Below are positions 9,861 through 20,052 of a DNA stretch of 50,473 nucleotides, in pieces. Numbering within the stretch: the stretch's first letter is position 1; every line of letters begins with the position of its first letter. Location: NCBI GenBank assembly GCA_000405345.1, contig ASPC01000005.1, positions 1 to 50,473 of the forward strand. Reading direction: 5' to 3'. The notes under the pieces were generated by a model. That model was not told the origin of the DNA. It did not search any database and saw only the letters and a list, made by a program, of their open reading frames with translations. This stretch comes from Atribacteria bacterium SCGC AAA255-N14. Lineage in GTDB: Bacteria; Atribacterota; JS1; SB-45; 34-128. Position numbers and translations under genes: made by a program.

Positions 9861-10997
9861 ATGGAACTAGGGCTATATCTACATTTTCCTTATTGTATAT
9901 CAAAATGTCCTTACTGTGACTTTAATTCTTACCAGTTGAAAGAAGATAATCAGATTTCTTCCTACATTTCCGCTTTACATCAGGAGATAGCCGCTTATTC
10001 TCAAAAATTAAAAAAGAGTAATATAAAGACTATTTACTTGGGCGGCGGTACCCCCACTATTTTATCGGGAACTCAAATTTTTAATATATTAGAATTTTGT
10101 AAGGAAAATTTTATGGTAGAAAAAGATGCGGAGATAACTATAGAAGCAAATCCAGGAACGGTAGACGGTGAAAAAATAAAGTTACTAATCGATTCGGGAA
10201 TAAACAGGTTAAGTTTAGGAGCACAGAGTTTTAATAATATGTTTTTAAAAAAATTAGGCAGAATACACAATACGCAAGAGATTATTGATTCATATTATTT
10301 GGCCCGGGAGGCAGGATTTAAGAATATCAATATAGATATAATGTTTGCCTTACCGGACCAAACTACAGAAGACCTTCAAGTTACCTTAAAAAAAGCTGTG
10401 TCCTTAAAATCAGACCACTTATCCCTATACAACCTGACTATAAAACCAGGAACAGAATATTACAAGGAATATAAAAGAGGAAAATTAAAATTGCCTACTG
10501 AAGATGAAGAATACGATATGTTTAACTGGGCAATAAATTATTTAGAAGAGAATGGTTTTGAGCACTATGAGATATCAAATTTTGCACGCCCTCATAATAG
10601 ATCGGAGCATAATCTAATTTATTGGCAGAATAAGCCATATTTGGGGGTAGGAGCGGGAGCATATTCATTTATAAAAGGATATCGATATATGAATTATGAA
10701 GAACCGGCAAGGTATATTAAAGAAGTAACGAGTGGTAAATCCCCCATAGACAATGGTGAAAAATTATCTTTACGAAAAAGAATGATAGAAACTATAATTT
10801 TAGGTTTAAGGACCAAAGGCGGGGTAAATTATAAAAAATTCAAGACAAGATTTAAAGTTGATATTAACAATACTTTCCATAAACAGATTAAAAAATTAGT
10901 TAATTTGGGATTATTGCAAAGAGATGATAATAGGATAAAATTGACCAGGAAGGGTATTTTTCTGGCCAACACTGTTTTTAGGGAATTTGTTGATTGA
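9861..10997 (+). CDS. hemW: HemW-type radical SAM heme chaperone
   Basis: Cytoplasmic radical SAM protein of the HemN/HemW family; family members between lepA and hrcA act as heme chaperones rather than coproporphyrinogen dehydrogenases. 378 residues. The cluster motif is C12-x3-C16-x2-C19 (YCISKCPYCDF), followed by LGGGTPTIL, the SAM-binding core and the C-terminal HemN domain. The CxxxCxxC is preceded by Y and followed by D, as in HemW. RBS GGGGATGACTA precedes the ATG. Stop TGA, then 8 bases to the first AGCGTA array. Confidence 0.92.
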   Translation: MELGLYLHFPYCISKCPYCDFNSYQLKEDNQISSYISALHQEIAAYSQKLKKSNIKTIYLGGGTPTILSGTQIFNILEFCKENFMVEKDAEITIEANPGTVDGEKIKLLIDSGINRLSLGAQSFNNMFLKKLGRIHNTQEIIDSYYLAREAGFKNINIDIMFALPDQTTEDLQVTLKKAVSLKSDHLSLYNLTIKPGTEYYKEYKRGKLKLPTEDEEYDMFNWAINYLEENGFEHYEISNFARPHNRSEHNLIYWQNKPYLGVGAGAYSFIKGYRYMNYEEPARYIKEVTSGKSPIDNGEKLSLRKRMIETIILGLRTKGGVNYKKFKTRFKVDINNTFHKQIKKLVNLGLLQRDDNRIKLTRKGIFLANTVFREFVD

Positions 10998-11290
10998 ATG
11001 ATTAACTAGCGTACAGCGTTTAGCGTAGAGCGAAATTAGCGGATAGCGTTTAGCGTAGAGCGTAGAGTTAGGATAGAGGGAGTCAAAATTACAGAGTAAG
11101 AAGAAAAATTAATATATAATATTAGTATATCGTATATAGCAAAGATAGTTAATCAGTTAGCCAATTTACCAGATATCCGATTGAATAAACAAAATAAAGT
11201 TATTTAACTGGAGAACTGGCAAACAGGGGAATTGGAGAATTGGTGAATCGGTCAATTGGCAAATTGGTGAATCGGTTAATTTTTTTTAGT
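10998..11290. repeat. hemW-hrcA repeat mosaic
   Basis: Two successive AGCGTA arrays (11006-11068), an AGTCAAAATTACAGAG unit, TATATAATATTAGTATATCG units, GTTAATCAGTTAGCC units and an AATTGGNN/AATCGGNN array (11226-11280). The second copy of the 105-bp direct repeat lies inside. No gene is seen; the hrcA promoter begins right after the array. Confidence 0.85.
11124..11228. repeat. 105-bp dispersed direct repeat, copy 2
   Basis: Pairs with 6256-6360 (two mismatches). Recombination between the copies would delete murJ and lepA and most of hemW, so the pair is unlikely to be used for excision. Confidence 0.9.
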
Positions 11291-11296
11291 AACATC

Positions 11297-11325
11297 TTGA
11301 CAAATAAGTTCTATGGTGATATCTT
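11297..11325 (+). promoter_or_regulatory. Sigma-A-type promoter of the hrcA heat-shock operon
   Basis: TTGACA (11297-11302), a 17-base spacer and TATCTT (11320-11325). The CIRCE operator starts 11 bases after the -10 box, so the likely transcription start is within or next to the operator, the usual geometry for HrcA repression. Confidence 0.82.
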
Positions 11326-11336
11326 ATTTAAGGCAA

Positions 11337-11363
11337 TTAGCACTCTCCCTACGAGAGTGCTAA
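11337..11363 (+). promoter_or_regulatory. CIRCE operator (HrcA binding site)
   Basis: Perfect 27-bp CIRCE: TTAGCACTC, nine bases, GAGTGCTAA. It lies between the promoter and the hrcA start. HrcA, activated by GroEL, binds this element; heat releases repression of hrcA-grpE-dnaK(-dnaJ). No second CIRCE is seen before dnaK or dnaJ. Confidence 0.97.
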
Positions 11364-11376
11364 ACGAGGTATAAAA

Positions 11377-12408
11377 ATGGAATTAAATGAAAGAATGAAA
11401 ACGATATTAACAGCAGTGGTGCATAGATATATTACTACTGCTGAACCCGTTAGCTCGGCTATAATTGCGGAAAAATATAATTTGGATTTAAGTACTGCCA
11501 CAATAAGGCATGAAATGTATTTGTTAGAAAAATATGATTATTTATGGCAACCGCATACTTCATCAGGAAGAATTCCAACCGATAAAGGTTATAGATTTTA
11601 TGTAGATAATTTAATGATAAAAAGCCATTTAAGAGAAAAAGAAAAGAAAGAAATTATCCAGATTTACAACAAAAGTAAAGAGTTCGAAGAAACGATGAAG
11701 ATAACTTCTCAATTATTATCGAAATTAACTAATAATATAGGAGTTGTATTAGCACCGGTTATATATAATGATTTAGTAAAAAATATTCAATTTATACCGG
11801 TGGGAAGTAATCGCATTCTAACTATTATAATTACAGATACAGGATTAATTTGTCAAAAAATAATTAAAGTTTCCGGAGAAATAAATAAAGATAGGTTAAA
11901 CTATCTATCTAATTTTATAAATAGTAAATTAGTAGAAGAAGATGTAAATTTAACAAATTTAAACAATTTATTAATAGAGGAATTAGATAAAATTATTTCA
12001 TTTCAGGAAAGATTTAATTATATTCATAAATTTTTAGAAGAATGTTTTGATTTTGAATATTCTGAAAATAAAGTTTATTTAGATGGTAGAATGAACATAA
12101 TAAAACATCCTGAGTTTAAAGAAACAGATAAATTAAATTATATATTATCATTAATCGAAGAAGAAAATGTATTGGCGAACACAATAAGAAGATATTTAGG
12201 AGTAAGAAAGACAAAAATAATTATCGGCAAAGAAAGTAAACTGAAAGAAATGCAAAACTGCAGCCTGGTAACCAGTAAATACAGAATTAAAGGTAAATCA
12301 GCCGGAGCAATAGGAATTTTAGGTCCAACCAGGATGGATTATCCTAGAATGGTCTCCATTGCGGAATATATATCGGATAAATTAAGTGAAATATTATCCG
12401 AATTGTAA
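11377..12408 (+). CDS. hrcA: Heat-inducible transcription repressor HrcA
   Basis: Repressor that binds the CIRCE element just upstream of its own gene. 343 residues. N-terminal winged-helix DNA-binding domain (about 1-75, AEPVSSAIIAEKYNLDLSTATIRHEMYLLEKYDYL, then QPHTSSGRIPTDKGYRFYVD), followed by the GAF-like dimerisation domain. The C terminus keeps GAIGILGPTRMDYPRMVSIAEYISDKLSEIL. It starts 13 bases after the operator. First gene of the hrcA-grpE-dnaK-dnaJ operon. Confidence 0.96.
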   Translation: MELNERMKTILTAVVHRYITTAEPVSSAIIAEKYNLDLSTATIRHEMYLLEKYDYLWQPHTSSGRIPTDKGYRFYVDNLMIKSHLREKEKKEIIQIYNKSKEFEETMKITSQLLSKLTNNIGVVLAPVIYNDLVKNIQFIPVGSNRILTIIITDTGLICQKIIKVSGEINKDRLNYLSNFINSKLVEEDVNLTNLNNLLIEELDKIISFQERFNYIHKFLEECFDFEYSENKVYLDGRMNIIKHPEFKETDKLNYILSLIEEENVLANTIRRYLGVRKTKIIIGKESKLKEMQNCSLVTSKYRIKGKSAGAIGILGPTRMDYPRMVSIAEYISDKLSEILSEL

Positions 12409-12447
12409 GGTGTTCTTAAAATTAATGCTTATTTTCGGAGGATGTTA

Positions 12448-13083
12448 ATGTATAATAAAGAAAGCAAAAAGAAACATCAGGGAAAAGGAAGATTAATGGA
12501 TAGTAAAAAATATAAATCAATGACTAAAGAAGAAATAATTCGAAAGATAGTAGAAAAAGAGGAAGAATTAAAAAACATAGAAGAGGAATTATCAGACAAC
12601 AAGAAATTGGTTCAAGAAAAAGATAATTTATGTAAAGAATATCTGAAACATTTAGAAAGATTACAAGCTGATTTTGATAATTACAAAAAACGACAGGAGA
12701 AAAAACAGAAGGAATTCATTGAATTTGCTAACGCAAGACTATTAAATACCTTATTAAGTGTGGTAGATAATCTGGAAAGAGCTTTAGATTCTTCCAAAAA
12801 TAATAAAAACGCAAAGGCTATAAAGGAAGGTGTTAATAATACCTTGAAGGAATTTCATAATATTTTAAATAAAGAAGGGGTCAAACCCATGCAATCAATT
12901 GGTCACAGATTTGATCCCTACGAACATGAAGCAGTAATGAAAATGGAAACAGATAAATATCAAGAGGATACAGTAGTAGAAGAATTCCAAAAAGGTTATT
13001 ACATAAAATCTAAAATATTAAGACCTGCCATTGTAAAAGTCGCGGTTTCTTCCGATAAAATAAAGAATACTAATAAAAAATAA
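12448..13083 (+). CDS. grpE: Nucleotide exchange factor GrpE
   Basis: Co-chaperone that releases ADP from DnaK. About 211 residues: a charged N terminus, a long coiled coil (about 25-110) and a C-terminal beta domain with VKPMQSIGHRFDPYEHEAVM and YYIKSKILRPAIVKVA. A GGAGG at 12437-12441 favours this ATG (6-nt spacing) over the ATG at 12442, which touches the Shine-Dalgarno. A third candidate, ATG at 12496, also has a purine-rich leader and would give a more typical length. The operon position supports the call. Confidence 0.94.
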   Translation: MYNKESKKKHQGKGRLMDSKKYKSMTKEEIIRKIVEKEEELKNIEEELSDNKKLVQEKDNLCKEYLKHLERLQADFDNYKKRQEKKQKEFIEFANARLLNTLLSVVDNLERALDSSKNNKNAKAIKEGVNNTLKEFHNILNKEGVKPMQSIGHRFDPYEHEAVMKMETDKYQEDTVVEEFQKGYYIKSKILRPAIVKVAVSSDKIKNTNKK

Positions 13084-13104
13084 ATTAAATTAAAAAAAAT
13101 TTAG

Positions 13105-15069
<1,965 letters not shown>

Positions 15070-15139
15070 CGTAGAGCGTACAGAAATTTAGTATCGAGTA
15101 TCGCGTATATAGTTAAGAAAACAAAAGAAAAGTAATTAG

Positions 15140-15158
15140 GGGCGTATTGCATACGCCC
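15140..15158. repeat. REP-like palindrome GGGCGTAT-TGC-ATACGCCC
   Basis: Perfect 8-bp stem with a 3-base loop. The exact reverse complement occurs at 18664-18682 after mtaB, and a related GGGCGTATTGCG half-site lies near 20245. It is a dispersed family member. Confidence 0.85.
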
Positions 15159-15223
15159 TGATATCGAAGCAATCTCAACTAGATTGCCATGCTCTCTACG
15201 GTTGCCCTTAATAACGCACGAGG

Positions 15224-15278
15224 TAGGGGCTCGATTCATCGAGCCCGTCTGTTTCGGGGCGGATGAATCCGCCCCCTA
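15224..15278. repeat. Twin REP-like palindromes framed by GTAGGGGC / GCCCCCTAC
   Basis: GGGCTCGAT-TC-ATCGAGCCC (15227-15246) and GGGCGGAT-GA-ATCCGCCC (15257-15274), enclosed by GTAGGGG and CCCCTAC so that the whole can also fold as one long hairpin. Lack of a U tract argues against a classical terminator. Confidence 0.8.
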
Positions 15279-15460
15279 CAGGAAATAAAGGAACTATTAA
15301 AATACTATACTCCAATAAAATTGTTACTGATTATTTTACTGATTACTTAGTTAGATAGTTTATTTTAAACTGGCTAACCGGATAAGTGATTAAGTAAATT
15401 GACTAATTAACCAGCTAACCAAGTAACTAGCGAACGAATAATTAAAGAGGGAAACATTAA

Positions 15461-16606
15461 TTGCCAAAAAGAGACTACTATGAAATCTTGGGAGTCAAAA
15501 AAGAAGCCACTCCTGAGGAAATAAAAAAGGCTTATAGAAAGCTTGCCCTTAAGTATCATCCTGATAGAAATTCATCTGATGGTAATGCCGAAAAGAAATT
15601 TAAAGAAATCAACGAAGCCAACCAAGTGCTTGGTAACCCGGAAAAGAGAGCAAGATACGATCAATATGGTTCAGCCGAAGGTATGGGAGGATTTGATTTT
15701 CAAGGCAGAGGTTCTTCTGATTTCAGTAATTTCGGTGATTTCGGTGATATTTTTGAATCTTTTTTTGGGACGAAAACTCGAAGAAGTGAAAGAGGAACAC
15801 ATTCCCAAAGGGGAGCTAATTTAAGATATAATTTAGAAATAAGTTTCGAAGATGCTGCCTTTGGTAAAGAAACTAAAATTGAAGTTCCTGGTTGGGAAAC
15901 TTGTCCAATATGTAAAGGAAGCAGAGCTAAACCCGGGACATCATCAACCACCTGTCCTGATTGCCACGGTACAGGCGAGATTAGAAGTAAACAAAATACA
16001 ATGTTTGGTCAATTTGTTAATGTAAAAACCTGCCCTCGGTGTGCAGGTGAAGGAAAAATAATAAAGGATATATGTACTAATTGTAGGGGTACTGGGAAAG
16101 TAAAGAAAAATCGAATAGTAAAAGTAAAAATACCTGCTGGTGTCGATAGCGGTCATCAATTACGAATAACTGGAATGGGTGAACCTGGTGAACGAGGAGG
16201 ACCTTCCGGAGATCTTTATATTGTTTTATATGTGAAACCACATAAAATATTTAAGCGCACAGATGTTGATATCAGTTGTACGCATTCAATTAGTTTTGTA
16301 AAGGCAGCATTGGGTGGAACAACTACCGTCCCTACCTTAGAAGAAAAGGCAAAACTAAAAATTCCTGCTGGCACTCAGCCAAATAGTGTCTTTAGGCTTA
16401 GAGGAAAAGGAATATTTAAAATTGGAACTCAGCAGCGAGGAAATCAATATATTAAAATTAAAGTAGATATTCCTAAAAGAATAAATGACGAACAAAGAAA
16501 TTTATTATTAGAATATGCAAAATTAAGCGGTGAAGATATAGAGAAATTAGGAGAAAAAGGCATTTTTGAAAAAATTAAAAATGCTTTCGGACAAAACGAT
16601 AATTAG
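15461..16606 (+). CDS. dnaJ: Co-chaperone DnaJ (Hsp40)
   Basis: Stimulates DnaK ATPase. 381 residues, TTG start giving [17 protein letters not shown] domain with HPD (YHPDRN), a Gly/Phe-rich stretch (about 72-110), four zinc motifs [24 protein letters not shown] and CTNCRGTG, then two C-terminal beta domains. The first zinc motif ends in R instead of the usual G. It lies 391 bases after dnaK, separated by repeats, so it may have its own promoter. The stop TAG opens a TAGTATTTCGTATATCG module. Confidence 0.96.
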   Translation: MPKRDYYEILGVKKEATPEEIKKAYRKLALKYHPDRNSSDGNAEKKFKEINEANQVLGNPEKRARYDQYGSAEGMGGFDFQGRGSSDFSNFGDFGDIFESFFGTKTRRSERGTHSQRGANLRYNLEISFEDAAFGKETKIEVPGWETCPICKGSRAKPGTSSTTCPDCHGTGEIRSKQNTMFGQFVNVKTCPRCAGEGKIIKDICTNCRGTGKVKKNRIVKVKIPAGVDSGHQLRITGMGEPGERGGPSGDLYIVLYVKPHKIFKRTDVDISCTHSISFVKAALGGTTTVPTLEEKAKLKIPAGTQPNSVFRLRGKGIFKIGTQQRGNQYIKIKVDIPKRINDEQRNLLLEYAKLSGEDIEKLGEKGIFEKIKNAFGQNDN

Positions 16607-17046
16607 TATTTCGTATATCGTATTTCGTATGTCGTATATAGTATAGCGCATAGGATAAATCATTTATCAAGCTAAAAGCTTAAAACGAAAAACTAAAAAC
16701 CATAATTCAAAATAAAAAACTCATTTTCCCCTTGATAGTTAATATTCTTGAACGTAATATACTTGCTAATTCTTTTGTTTCATATAAAAGCATTCTTCTA
16801 GTTGTTATTTACTTTCTTAGCATCTTTCAGTAAATTAATCTAACATATACTCTCTATTATCAGATTTAAAGTAATAATTAAAAACTTTCCTAAAATTTTA
16901 AGTTTTAAGCTATCATTTTGCGTTTTGCGCTTTTCGTTTTTCGCTGAATACGCAATACAATATACGATATACTAACTAATGCTTATTACATTCTCTTTTC
17001 TTCACGATATACGATATACGAAATACGAATAAAAGGAGTATTTATT
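16607..17046. repeat. dnaJ-mtaB intergenic repeats
   Basis: No gene is seen in 440 bases. GTATATCGTATTTCGTATGTCG units run from the dnaJ stop (16604-16650). AAGCTAAAAGCTTAAAACGAAAAACTAAAAACC units follow (16670-16702), and the same theme in inverse orientation (TTGCGTTTTGCGCTTTTCG, 16918-16942). ATACGCAATACAATATACGATATAC units (16949-17030) end at the mtaB ribosome binding site. Confidence 0.8.
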
Positions 17047-18363
17047 ATTAAAGTTGCTCTAAAAACACTTGGATGCAAAGTAAACCAATACGAAACAGAA
17101 AGCATTATCAGCATTTTAAAAGATAAAGGATTTCAAATAGTAGATTTTCAACAAAATGCCGACATATACATAATAAATACATGTACTGTAACACAGGAAG
17201 CAGATAGAAAATCGAAACAGATGATACGAAGAGCTATACGTCAAAATAAAAAATCAAAAATAATTGTAACCGGCTGTTATGCACAAACTGATTATGAAGA
17301 TCTACAAAAGATAGAAGGGATCAGTTTGATAGCTGGGAATGGTGAAAAAGGTGATATTTTACAACAATTAGAAAAAATAGATTTCCATAATACGGTTATT
17401 AGAGTACGACCTGCAAAATATCTAAAAAAATATGACAATACTCTTAAAAATAAATCAAGCAATTTGCATACCCGCACCTGGCTAAAAATACAAGATGGCT
17501 GTAATAGATTCTGTACTTATTGTAAAGTTCCATATGTTAGAGGTCCTGCCCGGAGTAGATCCGTAGAAGATGTATTAGAAGAAGTTTATAATTTAAGTAG
17601 TAATGGGGTTAAAGAAGTAGTTCTTACAGGAATTAATTTGGGCACATACGGCAGAGATATAGATAAAGGAAAAATAAATTTAGCAAAATTAATTTCTCTG
17701 ATTAGCAATATTAAGAGAATAAAAAGAATTCGTTTAAGTTCAATAGAATTAATAGATATTGATGCTGAATTATTAGATGTTTTTAAAAACTGTTCCAAGT
17801 TTTGTCATCACCTTCATATTCCTTTACAAAGTGGTGACGATAATATTCTTAATCTTATGAATCGTCCTTACGATACCTCGGTTTTTTACCAAAAGATCTC
17901 TTCGATAAAAAAAACCTTACCTGATATAGCCATAACTACTGATATTATGGTTGGTTTTCCCAATGAAGACGATAACAGTTTCAGCAAAACTTTCAATTTT
18001 GCTAGAGAAATATACTTTGCAAAAATACACGTTTTTAAATATTCTAATCGTAAAGAATGTGTAGCAACTTTACTGCCCAATAAAATCGATAATAGAACAA
18101 AAAAAGAGAGAAGCAAAAAATTACAGGACCTGTCTAAAGAACTATTTTATGATTTTCAAAAAAAATTCCTCAATTCGATTGCTGAAATCTTGGTCGAGGA
18201 CGAGATAAAAGACAAAGAAGGAAAAATTTATTCTCGCGGTATCACCTCTAATTATATTAAAATAATAATTCCTGATTTTATCGGTAAAAAAAGTGAAATC
18301 GTTCAAGTCAAATTAAACCAAATCTCTTCTAATTATATCGTTTCCTCACTGCAAACTAATTAG
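17047..18363 (+). CDS. mtaB: tRNA (N6-threonylcarbamoyladenosine37-C2)-methylthiotransferase MtaB, apparent AUU start
   Basis: Radical SAM enzyme that methylthiolates t6A37 to ms2t6A in tRNAs. 438 residues when read from 17047. UPF0004 domain with LGCKVNQYETE, NTCTVT and GCYAQ cysteines; radical SAM motif CNRFCTYC (IQDGCNRFCTYCKVPYVRG); C-terminal TRAM domain. The conserved N terminus KVALKTLGCKVNQYE has no in-frame ATG, GTG or TTG; the only candidates are ATT at 17047 (or 17044), with AAAGGAG 8 nt upstream. The first in-frame ATG (17221) would remove two cluster cysteines. So either an AUU start or a base error at that position. The gene normally follows dnaJ-prmA-rsmE; both intermediates are absent. 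Confidence 0.93.
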   Translation: MKVALKTLGCKVNQYETESIISILKDKGFQIVDFQQNADIYIINTCTVTQEADRKSKQMIRRAIRQNKKSKIIVTGCYAQTDYEDLQKIEGISLIAGNGEKGDILQQLEKIDFHNTVIRVRPAKYLKKYDNTLKNKSSNLHTRTWLKIQDGCNRFCTYCKVPYVRGPARSRSVEDVLEEVYNLSSNGVKEVVLTGINLGTYGRDIDKGKINLAKLISLISNIKRIKRIRLSSIELIDIDAELLDVFKNCSKFCHHLHIPLQSGDDNILNLMNRPYDTSVFYQKISSIKKTLPDIAITTDIMVGFPNEDDNSFSKTFNFAREIYFAKIHVFKYSNRKECVATLLPNKIDNRTKKERSKKLQDLSKELFYDFQKKFLNSIAEILVEDEIKDKEGKIYSRGITSNYIKIIIPDFIGKKSEIVQVKLNQISSNYIVSSLQTN

Positions 18364-18812
18364 TCGTTAGTGAATAAATCTAGCGTAGAGCGTACAGCGT
18401 ATAGAAAAACAGTATATAGTATTGAGTATACAGTCAAGAAAAAAAATACAATAATACTAAATCGCTCACTTCATGTAAACATAATATTGCTTCCTGTTAA
18501 AAGGGATTGCCACGGCTTCGCCTCGCAATGACAGATTTAATTACTTTTATTTTTCTATTAATCTTTTAAATGACTTTCTGTTTTTTCATTCTGGTTCCTG
18601 GCTTCTATTCTCTTTCTTAAACCAACTAACCAGGTAACGAGTTCTACCCGCTCTACGTTATCAGGGCGTATGCAATACGCCCCTACTTTTTTTAAACTTG
18701 AAACCCGTAACTTACAACTTATATCTTTAATTGGGCAATTGATAAATAGGTAAATTGGTTAATTTAATAGCTATATACTCGATACTCGATACTTTTTTTA
18801 TACTTTTTTATA
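18364..18812. repeat. mtaB-nusA intergenic repeats
   Basis: No gene is seen. TAGTCGTTAGTGAA unit on the mtaB stop (18361), AGCGTA array (18381-18404), CAGTATATAGTATTGAGTATACAG (18411-18432), GGGATTGCCACGGCTTCGCC / GCAATGACA block (18501-18532), AACCAACTAACCAGGTAAC unit (18619-18637), a palindrome (18664-18682), AATTGGNN array (18729-18762) and TATACTCGATACTCGATAC (18774-18792). A 72-codon frame at 18755-18973 crosses the nusA promoter and hairpin and is judged spurious. Confidence 0.8.
18664..18689 (+). terminator. REP-like palindrome followed by a T run, possible terminator
   Basis: GGGCGTAT-GCA-ATACGCCC (18664-18682), then CTAC and seven T (18687-18693). It could end mtaB transcription 300 bases downstream of the gene. 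It is the inverse copy of the palindrome at 15140. Confidence 0.5.
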
Positions 18813-18841
18813 TTGCCAAAATAATAGTTTTATGTTATAAT
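18813..18841 (+). promoter_or_regulatory. Sigma-A-type promoter of the nusA operon
   Basis: TTGCCA (18813-18818), 17-base spacer, TATAAT (18836-18841). It is the best promoter match in the window after the hrcA one, and lies about 130 bases before nusA, leaving a leader that holds a hairpin. Confidence 0.8.
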
Positions 18842-18874
18842 TATTTGTGCTTAAGTAAAAAGTTCGTTCTCCCC

Positions 18875-18909
18875 AAAAGAGTGGTATTCAAGACCACTCT
18901 TTTGTTATA
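18875..18909 (+). terminator. Leader hairpin of the nusA operon, likely attenuator
   Basis: AAAAGAGTGGT (18875-18885), loop of 7, ACCACTCTTTT (18893-18903): a perfect 11-bp stem followed by GTTATAT. It lies between the nusA promoter and nusA. The A/T flanks give an intrinsic-terminator shape. A terminator in a nusA leader fits autoregulation by NusA, but that is inference. Confidence 0.65.
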
Positions 18910-18969
18910 TATTAGACACTTATTTCACTTGAAACATTTTAATAGGAAGGAGGATAAAGTATATTACCT

Positions 18970-20052
18970 ATGAATATAGATTTAACAAAAATATTAGATG
19001 AAATAGAAAAAGAAAAGGGAATATCTAAGGATATATTAATAGAGGCGATTGAATCAGCAATACTTTCGGCATATAAAAAAAACTATGCAAGCAATCTAGA
19101 AAATATAAAAATAGATATTTCTAAAGACAACGGAGCGATTAAAGTGCTTACCGATAAAACAATTGTAAACAAAGTCTCAGACCCTTTAAAAGAAATTAGT
19201 ATAGATGACTTGTCAATAAAAGATAAGGAAAAATATAATATTGGGGATACTACTTTAATAGAAACTATGCCTAAAGAATTTGGACGAATAGCTGCTCAAA
19301 CAGCAAAACAAGTAATAGTCCAAAAAATTAGAGAAGCTGAAAGAAATGTAATTTATAAAAAATATATTGATAAAGAGAGAGATATTGTTACTGGAGTTGT
19401 GCTAAGGATAGAACATGGAAATGTCATTATAGATTTAGGAAGAACGGAAGCCATACTTTTACCTAACGAACAAATTAGAAATGAAGAATACTTCAAGGGG
19501 AAAAGAATTAAAATTTATATCCTTGAGGTAATAAAAACATCTAAAGGTCCCAAGATACTTGCCTCCAGAACCCATCCTGAATTATTAAAACGTTTATTTG
19601 AATTGGAAATCCCTGAGATTCATGAAGGACTTGTTGAAATTAAGAATATTGCTCGCGAAGCAGGTAAGCGATCAAAGGTTGCAGTTTATTCTAAGGATGA
19701 AAGGGTGGACCCGATAGGGGCATGCATAGGCGATAGGGGAGCACGGATAAAATTAATTATGCAGGAATTAAAAGATGAAAAAATTGATGTTATAAAATGG
19801 AGTGCTGATGAAAAAACATTAGTTGCCAATTCTTTAAGTCCGGCGAAAGTTTTACTGGTAAATCTTTTTGAAAACGAAAAGACCGCTACGGTAATTGTAC
19901 CAGACCAGCAGCTTTCTTTAGCAATTGGAAAAACAGGACAAAATGCAAGGCTTGCTGCAAAATTAAGCGGATGGAAAGTAGATATAAAAAGTGAATTGGA
20001 GTATAAAGAAGAAAAGAGTCCGGATTTAAAAAATGATTTAGAGAAAGAATAA
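18970..20052 (+). CDS. nusA: Transcription termination/antitermination factor NusA
   Basis: RNA polymerase-binding factor for pausing, termination and antitermination. 360 residues: NusA N-terminal domain (about 1-125), S1 domain (about 130-200, ERDIVTGVVLRIEHGNVIIDLGRTEAILL), then two KH domains (GACIGDRGARIKLIMQEL and LAIGKTGQNARLAAKLSGWKVDIKSE). No C-terminal acidic repeats, as in most non-proteobacteria. The strong AAGGAGG (18947-18953) is 16 nt from this ATG; an in-frame ATA at 18961 would be 7 nt away, a possible AUA start. rimP, normally just upstream, is absent. Confidence 0.95.
   Translation: MNIDLTKILDEIEKEKGISKDILIEAIESAILSAYKKNYASNLENIKIDISKDNGAIKVLTDKTIVNKVSDPLKEISIDDLSIKDKEKYNIGDTTLIETMPKEFGRIAAQTAKQVIVQKIREAERNVIYKKYIDKERDIVTGVVLRIEHGNVIIDLGRTEAILLPNEQIRNEEYFKGKRIKIYILEVIKTSKGPKILASRTHPELLKRLFELEIPEIHEGLVEIKNIAREAGKRSKVAVYSKDERVDPIGACIGDRGARIKLIMQELKDEKIDVIKWSADEKTLVANSLSPAKVLLVNLFENEKTATVIVPDQQLSLAIGKTGQNARLAAKLSGWKVDIKSELEYKEEKSPDLKNDLEKE

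Larger units (their letters stand above)
15070..15460. repeat. dnaK-dnaJ intergenic repeats with REP-like palindromes
   Basis: No gene is seen in 391 bases. AGCGTA array (from 15067), AGTATCGAGTATCGCGTATATAG (15091-15111), three G+C-rich palindromes listed separately, a GAAGCAATCTC...GATTGCC block (15165-15208) and CTGGCTAACCGGATAAGTG / AACCAGCTAACCAAGTAAC units (about 15370-15430). The G+C-rich palindromes stand out from the AT-rich background. Confidence 0.8.

Noticed and set aside
11226..11280. AATTGGNN arrays as a CRISPR array
   Set aside because: Units are 8-9 bases with one to three variable bases, without 25-40-base spacers, and there are no cas genes.
15165..15208. A tRNA-like segment in the dnaK-dnaJ spacer
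   Set aside because: No acceptor stem, no TTCRA loop and no anticodon arm; it is part of the dispersed GAAGCAATCTC repeat.
18755..18973. A 72-residue ORF before nusA
   Set aside because: It spans the nusA promoter and leader hairpin, shows no recognisable family and overlaps the nusA start.
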